Shown: positions 1-9,379, counted from the first letter of the stretch. The stretch: 45,334 nt of DNA from Desulfuromonadales bacterium (GCA_029210745.1 JARGFI010000022.1:1-45334); one strand, 5' to 3'. Notes: a model not told the origin generated them from the sequence alone. Translations and numbers: made by a program.

Positions 1-2
1 TA

Positions 3-926
3 CTCGGCCTGGCCATCAAGGAACTCAAAGAGGAGCGTCCGTTGCTGAAGCAACTGGCAAAGGGGAGTGATTTAGCTGACCGCGGTGAGCGATACTTTCA
101 GTTTATTCAGGACCTGGCCAAATTTAATGGAACCCCCTTCATGACCTTATTGCGGCAGGAATGCGATTCTTTTTTTGAGCGTTTCCCCGGACATCCTAAA
201 ACCGAAATGGTACTGGAGATCAAGGCGGAGAGCCTGCTCCGCGAAAAGCGTTTCGTGGAGGCATTCTCCGGCTATCGCCAGTTAGTGGGTATCTACCCCG
301 ACAGTCCCCTCCGTTCCGCCCGATTGCTGGTTTTGGGTGGGGGGTACGACGATCAGCTTAAACAATATGAACGGGCGGTGGGGATCTTCGAACAGATCAT
401 CGCGGAGTATCCGGAACACGGTGCCGCCTTGACCGCCTATCAGCGGGCGGCACGCACCTACGAGAAGAACCTTGCGAGATATCCGAAGGCAGTTGAAACC
501 CTCGATCAGATCGTCCAGCGTTACCCAGAAAATGAAGCAGCACTGCAAGCGCTTCAGGATCAGGCGCGAATTTATACCGCGAATATTGGCAACTTCTATG
601 CGGCGATAAAAACCTATCAGCGGTTGGCTGACATGTTCCCCGGTGATGCCGCAGTGACCGCGCTGGTTCGTGCTGCCGAGCTGGCACGAAAAAATATTGA
701 GGATTTTGATTTACAGATTGAACTTCAGCAGCGCCTGGGCGCCGAGTACCCCGGCCGCGAAGAGTCGATTGTCGCTCTCTACAGCAGTGCTGAAACGTTT
801 GAAGAAAAGTTGCGTGATCCGGCTCAGGCGATTGACACTTATCAGTTGCTGATTGACACCTACCCGGACCACAAGTTGGTAAATAATGCCAAGAAACGCA
901 TCCAGAAGCTCACCGCGAAGCAATAG
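3..926 (+). CDS. TPR-repeat protein, 5' end outside window
   Basis: The frame is open from base 3, with no stop before the window edge, so the start codon probably lies upstream; the TTG at 42 is only an internal candidate. About 307 residues are visible. They form repeated helix-turn-helix units with the TPR pattern of small and aromatic residues, for example AVGIFEQIIAEYPE, AVETLDQIVQRYPE, AIKTYQRLADMFPG and AIDTYQLLIDTYPD. These YfgC/BamD-like TPRs usually act as protein-protein scaffolds. No signal peptide or membrane segment is visible because the N-terminus is missing. The 3' end converges on the sigma-54 activator gene on the other strand. A modest inverted repeat (916-923 with 938-945) overlaps the stop codon and may help end transcription. 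The partner and the process are unknown. Confidence 0.85.
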   Translation, partial: LGLAIKELKEERPLLKQLAKGSDLADRGERYFQFIQDLAKFNGTPFMTLLRQECDSFFERFPGHPKTEMVLEIKAESLLREKRFVEAFSGYRQLVGIYPDSPLRSARLLVLGGGYDDQLKQYERAVGIFEQIIAEYPEHGAALTAYQRAARTYEKNLARYPKAVETLDQIVQRYPENEAALQALQDQARIYTANIGNFYAAIKTYQRLADMFPGDAAVTALVRAAELARKNIEDFDLQIELQQRLGAEYPGREESIVALYSSAETFEEKLRDPAQAIDTYQLLIDTYPDHKLVNNAKKRIQKLTAKQ

Positions 927-997
927 GTGGTTTGTGGTTGCTTCGTTCCTGGCAGGGGGCGCGTTAACAGTCTGATTCGGTGACAGAGGCAAACATC

Positions 998-2368
998 TTA
1001 CATGAAACCGAACTTTTTCATGCGATAGCGAAAGGCATCGATGCCAAGAGTCAGTTTCTTTGCCGCTTTCGACTGATTCCCTTCAGACGACTCCAGGGCC
1101 TGACGGATCAGCTCCCGTTCTACATCTTCAATATCGATCCCCTCCGGCGGCAGGCGGAAATTCACCAGATTGCCTCCGCCGCCGGAGGTTTTGGCGATGA
1201 TTTCCTGGGGCAGATGCTCCAGCATCAGCGTTTCATCACTTTCCAGAATAATGGCCCGCTCAATGATGTTTTTCAATTCACGGACATTCCCCGGCCAGGC
1301 ATACTCGACCAGAAACTTTTCGGCCATTTTGGAGACACCTTTGACACTCTTGCCGAACTCATGATTATAGTAATCGATGAAATGTTTCACCAGGGTCAGG
1401 ATGTCATCTTTGCGTTCACGCAACGGCGGCAGATAAATCGGGATAACCTGCAAACGGTAATAGAGGTCGTTACGAAACGTTTTTTCTTCGATAGCCTTGA
1501 GCAGGTCTTTGTTGGTCGCTGAAACGATACGCACATCGATCTGAATATCCTTGACCCCGCCGACGCGCCGAAAGGCTCTCTCTTCGAGAACCCGCAATAA
1601 TTTTGCCTGCATCCCCAACTCCATGTCGCCAATTTCGTCGAGGAAGATGGTGCCACCGTCGCTGATCTCGAAAAGCCCTTTTTTCTGATTCCGGGCGTCG
1701 GTAAAGGCCCCTTTTTCGTGCCCCATCAATTCACTTTCCAAAAGTGTTTCGGGGACTGCGGCACAATTGATCGCCATGAACGGTCTGTCGGCGCGCGAAC
1801 TTTCGTAGTGAATCGCCTTGGCGATCAATTCCTTGCCGGTTCCGCTCTCCCCTTGAATCAGCACGGTACTGGCATCACTTTTGGCAACCTTGTCAACCAT
1901 CGACATCACGTTCTGCATATGCCGACTACTGCCGACCAGATTGTTTTTGCCGTAACGTTTGGTTTGCTCGGAGCGCAGGTGGGCGACTTCCCGTTTCAAC
2001 TCCCCGGTTTCGAGTGCTTTCTTGATAACAATCGCCAGCTCGTCAAGGTTGAACGGTTTGTTGACATAGTCATACGCCCCCAGACGCATCGCCTTGACGG
2101 CGGTTTCCAGCACCCCCAGCGCCGTCACCATGATCACCAGTACGTCGGCTTCCAGTTCCTTGACCTTTTCAAGAACCTCGATACCGTTCATGCCGGGCAG
2201 CTGGATATCGAGCAACATCAGGTCTGGAGGGTCTTCACGCACCATTTTCAAGGCCTCTTCGCCGCTGGCTGCGGTGGTTACCTCGTACCCCTGTTTTTTC
2301 AGATTCTGTTCCAGTGACCAGCGAATCAACTGTTCGTCATCAACAACCAGAATTTTATGTCCGCGCAC
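998..2368 (-). CDS. NtrC/AtoC-family sigma-54-dependent response regulator
   Basis: This 456-residue protein has the full NtrC layout. The receiver (about 1-120) has acidic pocket D10-D11, phospho-acceptor D54, T82 and K104. The AAA+ sigma-54 activation domain (about 143-380) has Walker A GESGTGKE at 173-180, a GAFTDA loop at 220-225 (the common form is GAFTGA) and Walker B FLDEI near 242-246. The C-terminus (about 410-456) is a Fis-type helix-turn-helix. It should bind enhancer DNA when phosphorylated and remodel RNA polymerase-sigma-54. The gene starts 3 bp after the upstream histidine kinase stops, so the two are a cognate pair translated from one mRNA. Its targets cannot be read from this locus. 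Two sigma-54 promoters elsewhere in the window are candidates only. Confidence 0.93.
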   Translation of the reverse strand: MRGHKILVVDDEQLIRWSLEQNLKKQGYEVTTAASGEEALKMVREDPPDLMLLDIQLPGMNGIEVLEKVKELEADVLVIMVTALGVLETAVKAMRLGAYDYVNKPFNLDELAIVIKKALETGELKREVAHLRSEQTKRYGKNNLVGSSRHMQNVMSMVDKVAKSDASTVLIQGESGTGKELIAKAIHYESSRADRPFMAINCAAVPETLLESELMGHEKGAFTDARNQKKGLFEISDGGTIFLDEIGDMELGMQAKLLRVLEERAFRRVGGVKDIQIDVRIVSATNKDLLKAIEEKTFRNDLYYRLQVIPIYLPPLRERKDDILTLVKHFIDYYNHEFGKSVKGVSKMAEKFLVEYAWPGNVRELKNIIERAIILESDETLMLEHLPQEIIAKTSGGGGNLVNFRLPPEGIDIEDVERELIRQALESSEGNQSKAAKKLTLGIDAFRYRMKKFGFM

Positions 2369-2371
2369 GGT

Positions 2372-3859
2372 TTATTCCTCTTCCTTAAACGTCAGCGTCC
2401 CGGAATCAGCGGGCAGCTCAAGAATGAATGTTGTCCCCTCACCCACCTTGCTGTCAGCCCAGATTGCACCGTCGTGTTGTTCGAGTAACTGGCGGCAAAT
2501 GGGCAAGCCAAGCCCCGTCCCTTGCGTCTTGGATGTATAGAATGGAGTAAATATTTTGTCAAGTTGATCTGCCGCGATCCCGCTGCCGGTGTCCTCGATT
2601 TCAATCCGCACCACCTTGCCGCTTGTCGATTCCGCCAACGACGTCCGTACACTCAAGGTGCCACCGTTCGGCATCGCCTGAATGCCGTTAATCAGCACGT
2701 TGAACAACACTTGCTGAATCTGTTTTTCATCGATCAGCAGCGGCGGCAGACCGTGAGCCAGGTCCTTGAACCGGTGAACCTTGTGGGCGCCGGGGTGCTG
2801 GTTTAAAAAGAACATGGTGTTGTTGACCAGTTCATTGATATTCACATGCGTCAACTCCGGCTTTCCCGGCTTGCCGAAGTAAAGCAGATCGGTGACTGTT
2901 TTGTTAAGCCGGTCGATCTGCTCGAGAACCTGGCGAACGATCTCCCGCCGTGGGTCGTCAGCTGCAAAGTCATCCGCCAATACCGACACCGCTCCGCTGA
3001 TACCGGCGAGCGGATTCCTGATTTCGTGCGCCAGACCGGTCGCCATTTCCCCGACCGAAGCCAGACGATCGGCGCGTGCCATCTGTTTATAGTGGTACTG
3101 TTCCAGTTCGTGTTGCACCCGTTCGAGGTTCATCACCATCGAATTGAAGCTGCGCATCAGGCTGCCCATCTCGTCGGAATATTTCGGTTCCATACGCACG
3201 CCAAGATCCCCTGCCTCGACCCTGGCCATGTTGTCGGCAATCAGTTGCATCGGGCGTCTGACAAAACGCAGCAGAATAAAGGAAACCCCCATCGACAGGA
3301 GGATAACGACCAGAGCGGTTGAAAGGAGTAGATATTGTGACGACTCACGGAGCTTGCTGGTGGTGTCGGCGAGCGAAAAGTTGAGGTTGAGCACCCCGAC
3401 AACTTTGCGCCCCGGACCGTGGCACTGATAACAGCGCACATCGGTGTAGATGGGCTTGATGATGCCGAGAATATCTTCGCCATCGACATGAAAGATCCCC
3501 TCGGTGCGTCCATTGTGGAACAGGGAGAAAGCATTGGCATCGACCCGCGAGCCGATCTCCCAGGGGCGCGATGATTTGAGAATTGTCCCGTCGGGGTGAA
3601 AAATCTTGATCCCGGCGAGACGGTGGTTGCGGCCAACCATCTCCAGCACGGCTTGCACATCGTCGCTGTTGCCGAGGCGCATAGAATTGAAAATCGACTT
3701 TTCGACTGTCGACAGCAACAGTTCGGTATTCTCTTTGGTGGCCGCGACCAGATGCACCTGTTCACGACGGACCTGAAAAAGAGTAAAGGCTCCGATAACT
3801 GTCGACAGAAGCAATATGTTAAGAATAATAATGCGACTGATCAGGCTGTTGAAAAACAA
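2372..3859 (-). CDS. Membrane sensor histidine kinase with periplasmic c-type heme motif
   Basis: This 495-residue protein has a first membrane segment at about 8-29 and a periplasmic sensor at about 30-176. A second membrane segment follows at about 177-200, then HAMP (about 200-253), HisKA with GLAHEIRNPL (phospho-acceptor H278) and HATPase_c with N391, DTGSGI at 423-428 and GTGLGL at 447-452. The sensor contains CYQCH at 143-147, a CXXCH site for covalent heme c, just before the second membrane helix. Heme-c sensor domains of this type are known in deltaproteobacteria and can sense redox state, oxygen or NO; the ligand here is unknown. It lies 36 bp after a transketolase subunit and 3 bp before its NtrC-type partner. 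Kinase assignment is firm; heme loading is inferred from the motif. Confidence 0.92.
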   Translation of the reverse strand: MFFNSLISRIIILNILLLSTVIGAFTLFQVRREQVHLVAATKENTELLLSTVEKSIFNSMRLGNSDDVQAVLEMVGRNHRLAGIKIFHPDGTILKSSRPWEIGSRVDANAFSLFHNGRTEGIFHVDGEDILGIIKPIYTDVRCYQCHGPGRKVVGVLNLNFSLADTTSKLRESSQYLLLSTALVVILLSMGVSFILLRFVRRPMQLIADNMARVEAGDLGVRMEPKYSDEMGSLMRSFNSMVMNLERVQHELEQYHYKQMARADRLASVGEMATGLAHEIRNPLAGISGAVSVLADDFAADDPRREIVRQVLEQIDRLNKTVTDLLYFGKPGKPELTHVNINELVNNTMFFLNQHPGAHKVHRFKDLAHGLPPLLIDEKQIQQVLFNVLINGIQAMPNGGTLSVRTSLAESTSGKVVRIEIEDTGSGIAADQLDKIFTPFYTSKTQGTGLGLPICRQLLEQHDGAIWADSKVGEGTTFILELPADSGTLTFKEEE

Positions 3860-3895
3860 TATTTCCGCCTTTTTGGGCCGGTTGCAGAGAAGCTG

Positions 3896-4834
3896 TTACT
3901 TACGTTGCATGACGCGCTCGGCCGCTTCAACCAGATGTGCTGCGGTTAAACCGTAGTGCAACAGCAATTCATCTCCAGTGCCGGACTGGCCGAAAAGATC
4001 GCGCAAACCGACCCGTTCGACCGGCACCGGGCAGCTTTCAGCGAGGGTTTCACAAACCACCCCGCCGAGCCCGCCGATGACCGAATGTTCTTCCGCTGTC
4101 ACCACGGCTTTGGTCTCCCGCGCGGCCTGTAGTGCCAGCACGCTATCAAATGGCTTGAGCGAGGCAAAGTGGAGCACTCGCGCCGAGATATTTTCAGCAG
4201 CAAGAATTTCAGCGGCAGCCAGTGCCCGCGCCGTCATCAAGCCGGTGGCCATGAAGGTCAGATCGGTGCCGTCGCGCAGGGTGACACCGCGACCGATGGC
4301 GAACGTGGCGGCGGCAGGGAAGATCGTCGGCACCTTCGAGCGCCCGAGGCGAATATAGATCGGACCCTGGCAAGCAGCAGCGGCGCGAATCGCGGCCGCG
4401 GTTTCGGGCCCGTCGGCCGGACACAAAACGGTCATGTTCGGCAGCGCACGCATGATCGCCAGATCTTCTACCGACTGGTGGGAACCGCCATCTTCGCCGA
4501 CCGTAATCCCGCCGTGCGTCGCCACAATCTTGACATTCATTTTTGGGTAGGCGACCGACTGGCGAATTTGTTCGAAAGCGCGACCGGCGGCAAAAACCGC
4601 AAAAGTAGACGCAAAAGGAATCATTCCCCCGGCGGACAATCCAGCCGCCATCCCCACCATGTTGGCTTCGGCAATCCCGGCATTAAAGAATCGTGCGGGG
4701 AACTCTTTGGCAAATCCCGCCGTCTTGGTCGAGCCGGAAAGATCGGCATCGAGGACAACGATCCGTTCGTTCTCCCGGCCCAGTTCCAGCAAGGTTTTAC
4801 CGTAGGCATCACGCGTTGCGATCTGTTCACTCAC
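3896..4834 (-). CDS. Transketolase, C-terminal subunit
   Basis: The 312 residues match the pyrimidine-binding (PYR) and C-terminal regions of a split transketolase. GIAEANMVGMAAG (52-64) carries the glutamate expected to activate the aminopyrimidine of thiamine diphosphate (E56), and a C-terminal domain with the GLGGVV stretch follows. With the N-terminal subunit encoded just upstream it should form a full enzyme that moves two-carbon ketol units between sugar phosphates in the non-oxidative pentose phosphate pathway. The two reading frames are 50 bp apart, and both have normal starts and stops, so this is a genuine two-gene enzyme and not a frameshift. Split transketolases are common in anaerobes and thermophiles. 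Confidence 0.93.
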   Translation of the reverse strand: MSEQIATRDAYGKTLLELGRENERIVVLDADLSGSTKTAGFAKEFPARFFNAGIAEANMVGMAAGLSAGGMIPFASTFAVFAAGRAFEQIRQSVAYPKMNVKIVATHGGITVGEDGGSHQSVEDLAIMRALPNMTVLCPADGPETAAAIRAAAACQGPIYIRLGRSKVPTIFPAAATFAIGRGVTLRDGTDLTFMATGLMTARALAAAEILAAENISARVLHFASLKPFDSVLALQAARETKAVVTAEEHSVIGGLGGVVCETLAESCPVPVERVGLRDLFGQSGTGDELLLHYGLTAAHLVEAAERVMQRK

Positions 4835-4884
4835 TGTATTTTGTCCTTATCCTGGATATCCAACTGCATGTAACGCTCATCCCT

Positions 4885-5712
4885 TCAGGCGTGACCAAGA
4901 TGCTCAAGCGCCCGTTCCAGTTCGTCATCGGACGGCGTGACACCATGGTAGCTGGCCTTGTGCTCAAAAAACGGCACGCCTTTCCCCTTGACTGTCCGCG
5001 CGACAATCATGGTCGGCTGACCGGCGGTCTGTTCCGCTGCGTCGAATGCCTGCATGAGCGCGGCAAAATCATGTCCGTCAACCTCCACAACGTGCCAGTT
5101 GAAGGCGAGAAATTTCGGACCGAGCGGCGCGATATTCATCACGTCAGCGACATTACCGTCGATCTGCAAACCATTTTGGTCGACAATCGCACAGAGGTTG
5201 TCGAGCCGATAATGTGCGGCGGCCAGCGCGGCCTCCCAGACCTGACCTTCCTGCATTTCGCCATCCCCGAGCAGCACATAGGTGCGCGAGTTGCGCCCGG
5301 CAAGACGGTTTGCCAGCGCCAGCCCAACCGCCTGGGAGATCCCCTGCCCCAGCGAACCGGTACAGACATCAACGCCGGGCGTCTTGTTCATGTCGGGATG
5401 CCCTTGCAGATGGCTGCCGAGGCGGCGCAACGTTTGCAGATCCTCACGCGGAAAATATCCGGCGGCGGCCAGACAGGCATAGAGGGCTGGGGCGGCGTGC
5501 CCCTTGGAGAGCACAAAGCGATCCCGCTCGGGCCATGCGGGGTTGGTCGGATCGTGTCGCAGCCGCTGGAAATAGAGCGCCGTCAGCACATCGATGGCCG
5601 ACAGACTGCCGCCGGTGTGTCCCGACCCGGAGGTGTTCAACATCTTTAAAATTTCGACCCGCAAACTACGGGCCTGCTCTTCCAGCGTGCGCAACAGCGC
5701 GTCGTCGATCAT
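4885..5712 (-). CDS. Transketolase, N-terminal (thiamine diphosphate-binding) subunit
   Basis: The 275 residues cover the PP domain of transketolase. The SGSGHTGGSLS segment (28-38), SKGHAAPALY (69-78) and the thiamine diphosphate-Mg motif GDGEMQEG starting at 149 with N180 at its end are all present. It provides the cofactor-binding half that pairs with the downstream C-terminal subunit. It follows the small hypothetical gene by 51 bp on the same strand, so the two probably share a transcript that runs on into the histidine kinase. The ATG start is preceded by a weak purine-rich stretch. Confidence 0.93.
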   Translation of the reverse strand: MIDDALLRTLEEQARSLRVEILKMLNTSGSGHTGGSLSAIDVLTALYFQRLRHDPTNPAWPERDRFVLSKGHAAPALYACLAAAGYFPREDLQTLRRLGSHLQGHPDMNKTPGVDVCTGSLGQGISQAVGLALANRLAGRNSRTYVLLGDGEMQEGQVWEAALAAAHYRLDNLCAIVDQNGLQIDGNVADVMNIAPLGPKFLAFNWHVVEVDGHDFAALMQAFDAAEQTAGQPTMIVARTVKGKGVPFFEHKASYHGVTPSDDELERALEHLGHA

Positions 5713-5763
5713 CTTTGATTCATTCCTCGGTTTGCGCCACAGCGGTGGACGATTGTCGAACGG

Positions 5764-6258
5764 TTATTTATCCTCACCGACCAGATAGGAGAGGATGAGG
5801 TCATCGAGACTGGGAGCTTTTGCCCGGTTCGCTCCGGGCGAGGTGCCAAGAACTGGCGGCGGCACGGGTGCGGAAACGGCAACCCGGGGGGGCAACGGCT
5901 CGTCCGGGAGGGGTGCGACGGGCGTTTCGGGTGCCTCCGCCACAGGGGATGTTTCAACGTCAACGGCGGGCAATCCGCCACCATAGCGCTTGGCGATCAC
6001 GGCGTCAAATTCGCCCCCCTTGAGTCGGCGCAGCATCTCCTTGTGCTGTTCCTTCATCAGGTCCTCAACGACCTGTTCCAGATTATCGACCTTGATGATA
6101 TCGGCGTAGCTGGTCTTTTTGGAGGCCAGAATATTTCCGCCACGGTACAACAGGGTAATAATGTGTGGAGTGGCGCGTCCACTGTCCTCGGTCTGAATAT
6201 GGTAGACCGCGCCCTTGTAACTGAAATTGTGATTAAACCCGACAACCATCCGCGACAA
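5764..6258 (-). CDS. Conserved protein of unknown function with proline-rich linker
   Basis: I do not recognise a named family in this 164-residue protein. Residues 1-95 are a compact mixed alpha/beta region (GFNHNFSYKGAVYHIQTED, then LYRGGNILASKKTSYADI) followed by an amphipathic helix rich in E and K. Residues 100-148 are a Pro/Ala/Val-rich low-complexity linker, and the last 15 residues form a short helical tail (SLDDLILSYLVGEDK) that looks like a docking peptide. It has no signal peptide or membrane segment. It is first in a minus-strand run that continues into the split transketolase and the heme-motif two-component pair, which suggests co-expression but not a function. Confidence 0.75.
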   Translation of the reverse strand: MSRMVVGFNHNFSYKGAVYHIQTEDSGRATPHIITLLYRGGNILASKKTSYADIIKVDNLEQVVEDLMKEQHKEMLRRLKGGEFDAVIAKRYGGGLPAVDVETSPVAEAPETPVAPLPDEPLPPRVAVSAPVPPPVLGTSPGANRAKAPSLDDLILSYLVGEDK

Positions 6259-6329
6259 TCACCCCGGAAAAATTAAGTTAATAGGCATTTTGGCACAGAG
6301 CCATCTTCGGTGCAAGACTTCTTGCGCCC

Positions 6330-8735
6330 TCAGCCCCGATGTTCCAGCAGTTTTTTCACCTTGGCAACCGCCTCAAGGGCATCGCGGGCATACAGATCGG
6401 CGCCGATCCGCTCTGCATAATCCTGGGAAACAACCGCCCCGCCGATCATCGTGAACACTTCGACCCCGGCAGCCCGTAACCGCTCAACCACCACGTCCAT
6501 CTGCGCAATCGTCGTGGTCATCAGGGCGGAGAGACCAACCGCATCGACAGCGTGCTCCTGTGCCGCGGCAACAATCCGGTCGGCAGCAACGTTCTTCCCC
6601 AGATCGATCACCTCGAAGCCGTGATTTTCGAGCAAAGTACACACGATATTCTTGCCGATGTCATGGATATCCCCTTCGACCGTTGCCATCAGGATGCGTC
6701 CGCGACTGGGCATGTCCTCACCCTGCATTTCTTCCTTGATGCGCGCAAAGGCGCGGTGCATGGTATCTGCGGAACGCATCACCTGGGGCAGAAACACCTG
6801 ACCGCTGCCAAACCGCCGCCCCACCTCTTCGAGACCTGGGAGCAACCCTTCATTGCTGATTTCAAGCGGCCGCAACCCGTCCCCAAGAGCCTGCTCGACC
6901 AGCGCGACAATCCCCTCTTCATCGCCACCGATGATGGCCTGCGCCAGTTGTTCACGAATCTCTGCCGGTGCATCGCCCAGCTTTGTCGGCGGCGCGGCAA
7001 GGGCATCAGCATAGTGGGCAATATAGGCGCTGGAATCGATATCCTTGCCGAGCAGCACCATCGCCGCGCGCAAGGCATCCATCATGCGTGCATCTTTCGG
7101 GTTGATGATTGCGGCATCAAGTCCCGCCTCCAGTGCCATGGCAAAAAAACTCGCCGAAAGGATCGGTCGCGCGGGAAGGCCGAAGGAAATATTGCTCACC
7201 CCCAGAACCGTCGCCAAATCAAGCTCGGCACGCACCAGGCGAATGGCTTTTAACGTTTCCACCGCCCGCTTCTGTTCCGCGGAAACGGTCAGGGTCAAAC
7301 AATCGATGACGATATCCGCGGCGGGAATACCTGCGGCCAGCGCCCGTTCCTTGATCTTGCGGGCCACCGCCAGACGACCGGCGGCAGTCTCCGGAATCCC
7401 CTGCTCATCAAGCGCCAGGCCGATGATTGCGGCACCGTATTTGCGCGCCAGCGGCAGAATTTTTGCGAGACTTTTCTCCTCACCACTCACGGAATTAATC
7501 AGCACCTTGCCATCGGCGGCCTGCAAGCCCCGTTCGAGCGCCACCGGGTCGGAAGAATCAAGGACCAGCGGGGTCGCCACCGCGCCGCCCAGCGCAAAGA
7601 CCGCGCGCTCCAGCGCCAGCGGTTCATCAACCCCCGGTGCACCGCAATTGACATCGAGCAGGGTTGCCCCGCAGGCGCTCTGTTCCTTCCCTTCACGTCG
7701 CACGTAGGCAGTTTTTCCTTCGTGCAACTCGGCACTGTACCCTTTTTTTCCGGTCGGGTTGATCCGTTCACCGATGATCGCGCAGGGCACCGTCGCACCG
7801 AGTGCTGTCACGGCGGTCCGGCTGGACAGGTAGCAGGTTGTGTGCGGCGGCGCGACCCAGTGCTGGTCAAGAGGAGTCAAAGCATTTTTGATGGCGCGAA
7901 TATGATCCGGAGTGGTTCCGCAGCAACCGCCGATAACCCGTACCCCCAGGGCGATCATGCGCTGGTGATAGACCGTCATCTCTTCCGGCGAGGCTGGAAA
8001 AATTGTTTCGCCATCGCGAAGCACAGGCAACCCCGCGTTCGCCTGCGAGATCAACGGACGCGCACTGACGGTGCGCATCGTGCTGAGTACGTCATAAATT
8101 CCGTCCGGCCCGAGGCCGCAGTTCGAGCCGATGACGTCGGCACCGAGAGCATCGAGGGTGACAATGGCCGCCTCCGGTGAGGTGCCGAGTACCGACCGGC
8201 CATTATCCTCAAACGTCATCATCGCAACGACCGGCAGGGTGGAGTATTCCTTGCACGCGACCAGGGCGGCCTTCAGCTCACGAATATCGAGAAACGTTTC
8301 GAGGCTGATCAGATCGGCTCCCGCCGCGGCAAAAGCACGCACCTGCTCGGCAAAGATCTCGACCATCGCAGTAAAGGCGGTCTCGCCGACCGGCGCGACG
8401 AAGAGCCCGGTCGGACCGATCGAAGCCCCCACCAGCACCCCTTCACCCCCCGCGCGGCGGGCAATCTCCACCCCGGCGCGGTTGATCTCGGCGACCCGGT
8501 CGTCCAGCCCGTAATGCGCCAGCTTCACCCGACTGCCACCAAAGGTATTCGTTACCAGGATATCCGCACCAGCTGCGGCATACAAGCTGTGTACCGCGGC
8601 AACGACCTCCGGTCTGGTCAGATTCAGCTCCTCGGGGCTCTGACCGGGTTGCAGACCACGGGCCTGCAACATCGTCCCCATCGCGCCATCGAGGACCAGA
8701 ACCCGTTCTGCCATTGCTTCCAGAAATCGGCTCAT
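6330..8735 (-). CDS. metH: Cobalamin-dependent methionine synthase lacking the reactivation domain
   Basis: The 801 residues comprise three modules of MetH. An N-terminal homocysteine methyltransferase barrel (about 1-290) has zinc-ligand cysteines in SNCGLGP and GGCCGTTPDH. A pterin-binding barrel follows (about 320-580; IGERINPTGKKG, DVNCGAPG). The cobalamin cap and Rossmann domain (about 590-801) has GDIHDIGKN at about 688-696, whose histidine binds cobalt. The enzyme transfers a methyl group from methyltetrahydrofolate to homocysteine. The fourth module of the E. coli enzyme (AdoMet-dependent reductive reactivation, about 330 residues) is absent and the protein ends right after the B12 domain. 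Short MetH proteins are typical of anaerobes and need a separate reactivator. The start overlaps the GerMN gene stop by 4 bp and has a GGAG ribosome site. Confidence 0.93.
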   Translation of the reverse strand: MSRFLEAMAERVLVLDGAMGTMLQARGLQPGQSPEELNLTRPEVVAAVHSLYAAAGADILVTNTFGGSRVKLAHYGLDDRVAEINRAGVEIARRAGGEGVLVGASIGPTGLFVAPVGETAFTAMVEIFAEQVRAFAAAGADLISLETFLDIRELKAALVACKEYSTLPVVAMMTFEDNGRSVLGTSPEAAIVTLDALGADVIGSNCGLGPDGIYDVLSTMRTVSARPLISQANAGLPVLRDGETIFPASPEEMTVYHQRMIALGVRVIGGCCGTTPDHIRAIKNALTPLDQHWVAPPHTTCYLSSRTAVTALGATVPCAIIGERINPTGKKGYSAELHEGKTAYVRREGKEQSACGATLLDVNCGAPGVDEPLALERAVFALGGAVATPLVLDSSDPVALERGLQAADGKVLINSVSGEEKSLAKILPLARKYGAAIIGLALDEQGIPETAAGRLAVARKIKERALAAGIPAADIVIDCLTLTVSAEQKRAVETLKAIRLVRAELDLATVLGVSNISFGLPARPILSASFFAMALEAGLDAAIINPKDARMMDALRAAMVLLGKDIDSSAYIAHYADALAAPPTKLGDAPAEIREQLAQAIIGGDEEGIVALVEQALGDGLRPLEISNEGLLPGLEEVGRRFGSGQVFLPQVMRSADTMHRAFARIKEEMQGEDMPSRGRILMATVEGDIHDIGKNIVCTLLENHGFEVIDLGKNVAADRIVAAAQEHAVDAVGLSALMTTTIAQMDVVVERLRAAGVEVFTMIGGAVVSQDYAERIGADLYARDALEAVAKVKKLLEHRG

Positions 8736-9379
8736 CGCGTTTCTCCTCCGCCGTGTTTTTCGATTAATTCTCCAACCGCGTCGGTAGAAACACCGTCGGC
8801 GGAATTTTCAACATAGCTGAAATCGACCGCAATCGGTCGCCGCAGGTCAACATGCCCCTTGATCGTTTCAACACTATTCCCTTCAACCAGAATATGGATC
8901 TGGCGAACATAGGGGAAATTGACCGCCAATGAGTCAACCAGGGCATAAACCGTCAATAGTTCACTGACCGATCCCCCCGGATGCGCGGCAATAAACTCCC
9001 GGCTGAAATCGAGCATGGCGACACTCTCGTGCAGTTCCAGCTGGAGCAGACGGGCGCTTTCCGGCAGCACGCGTGACAACTCCGGATTCACCGGCCCGGC
9101 AATCAGCGCCGCGACGACGGCGCGCAGGTTCACGCTATCATTCACATCTTGCGGCAACAGCCGGGGTTCAGCGCTCAGCCTCCCTGCGGGGGTGGCAAAA
9201 TAAAGGATTAACTCATGTTCGGGCAGTGCCTTGACGGTGTCAACCGGAGGCACCGGCGGGGCAGCGGGCGGAGTCAGGCGGAGCCACCCCCAGAGGGTGA
9301 GCGCAGCAACGGCCAGGATGACGATCAAGAGCGGTCCACCCCGCCGCCAGGAGGTGAGTGTGTGTTTTTCTTTGGCCAT
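8732..9379 (-). CDS. Membrane-anchored GerMN-domain protein
   Basis: This 215-residue protein has a positively charged N-terminus and one membrane anchor (about 14-33), then a Pro-rich linker and a GerMN-type domain (about 50-190: ELILYFATPAGRL, LRAVVAALIAGP, SVSELLTVYALVDSL, VEGNSVETIKGHVDL). GerMN domains are known from spore germination protein GerM and from LpqB. In non-sporulating bacteria they occur in envelope proteins of uncertain role. It sits between murI (3 bp upstream, with the ribosome site GGAG inside the end of murI) and metH (4-bp overlap). A cell-wall role next to murI is plausible but not shown. Confidence 0.85.
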   Translation of the reverse strand: MAKEKHTLTSWRRGGPLLIVILAVAALTLWGWLRLTPPAAPPVPPVDTVKALPEHELILYFATPAGRLSAEPRLLPQDVNDSVNLRAVVAALIAGPVNPELSRVLPESARLLQLELHESVAMLDFSREFIAAHPGGSVSELLTVYALVDSLAVNFPYVRQIHILVEGNSVETIKGHVDLRRPIAVDFSYVENSADGVSTDAVGELIEKHGGGETR

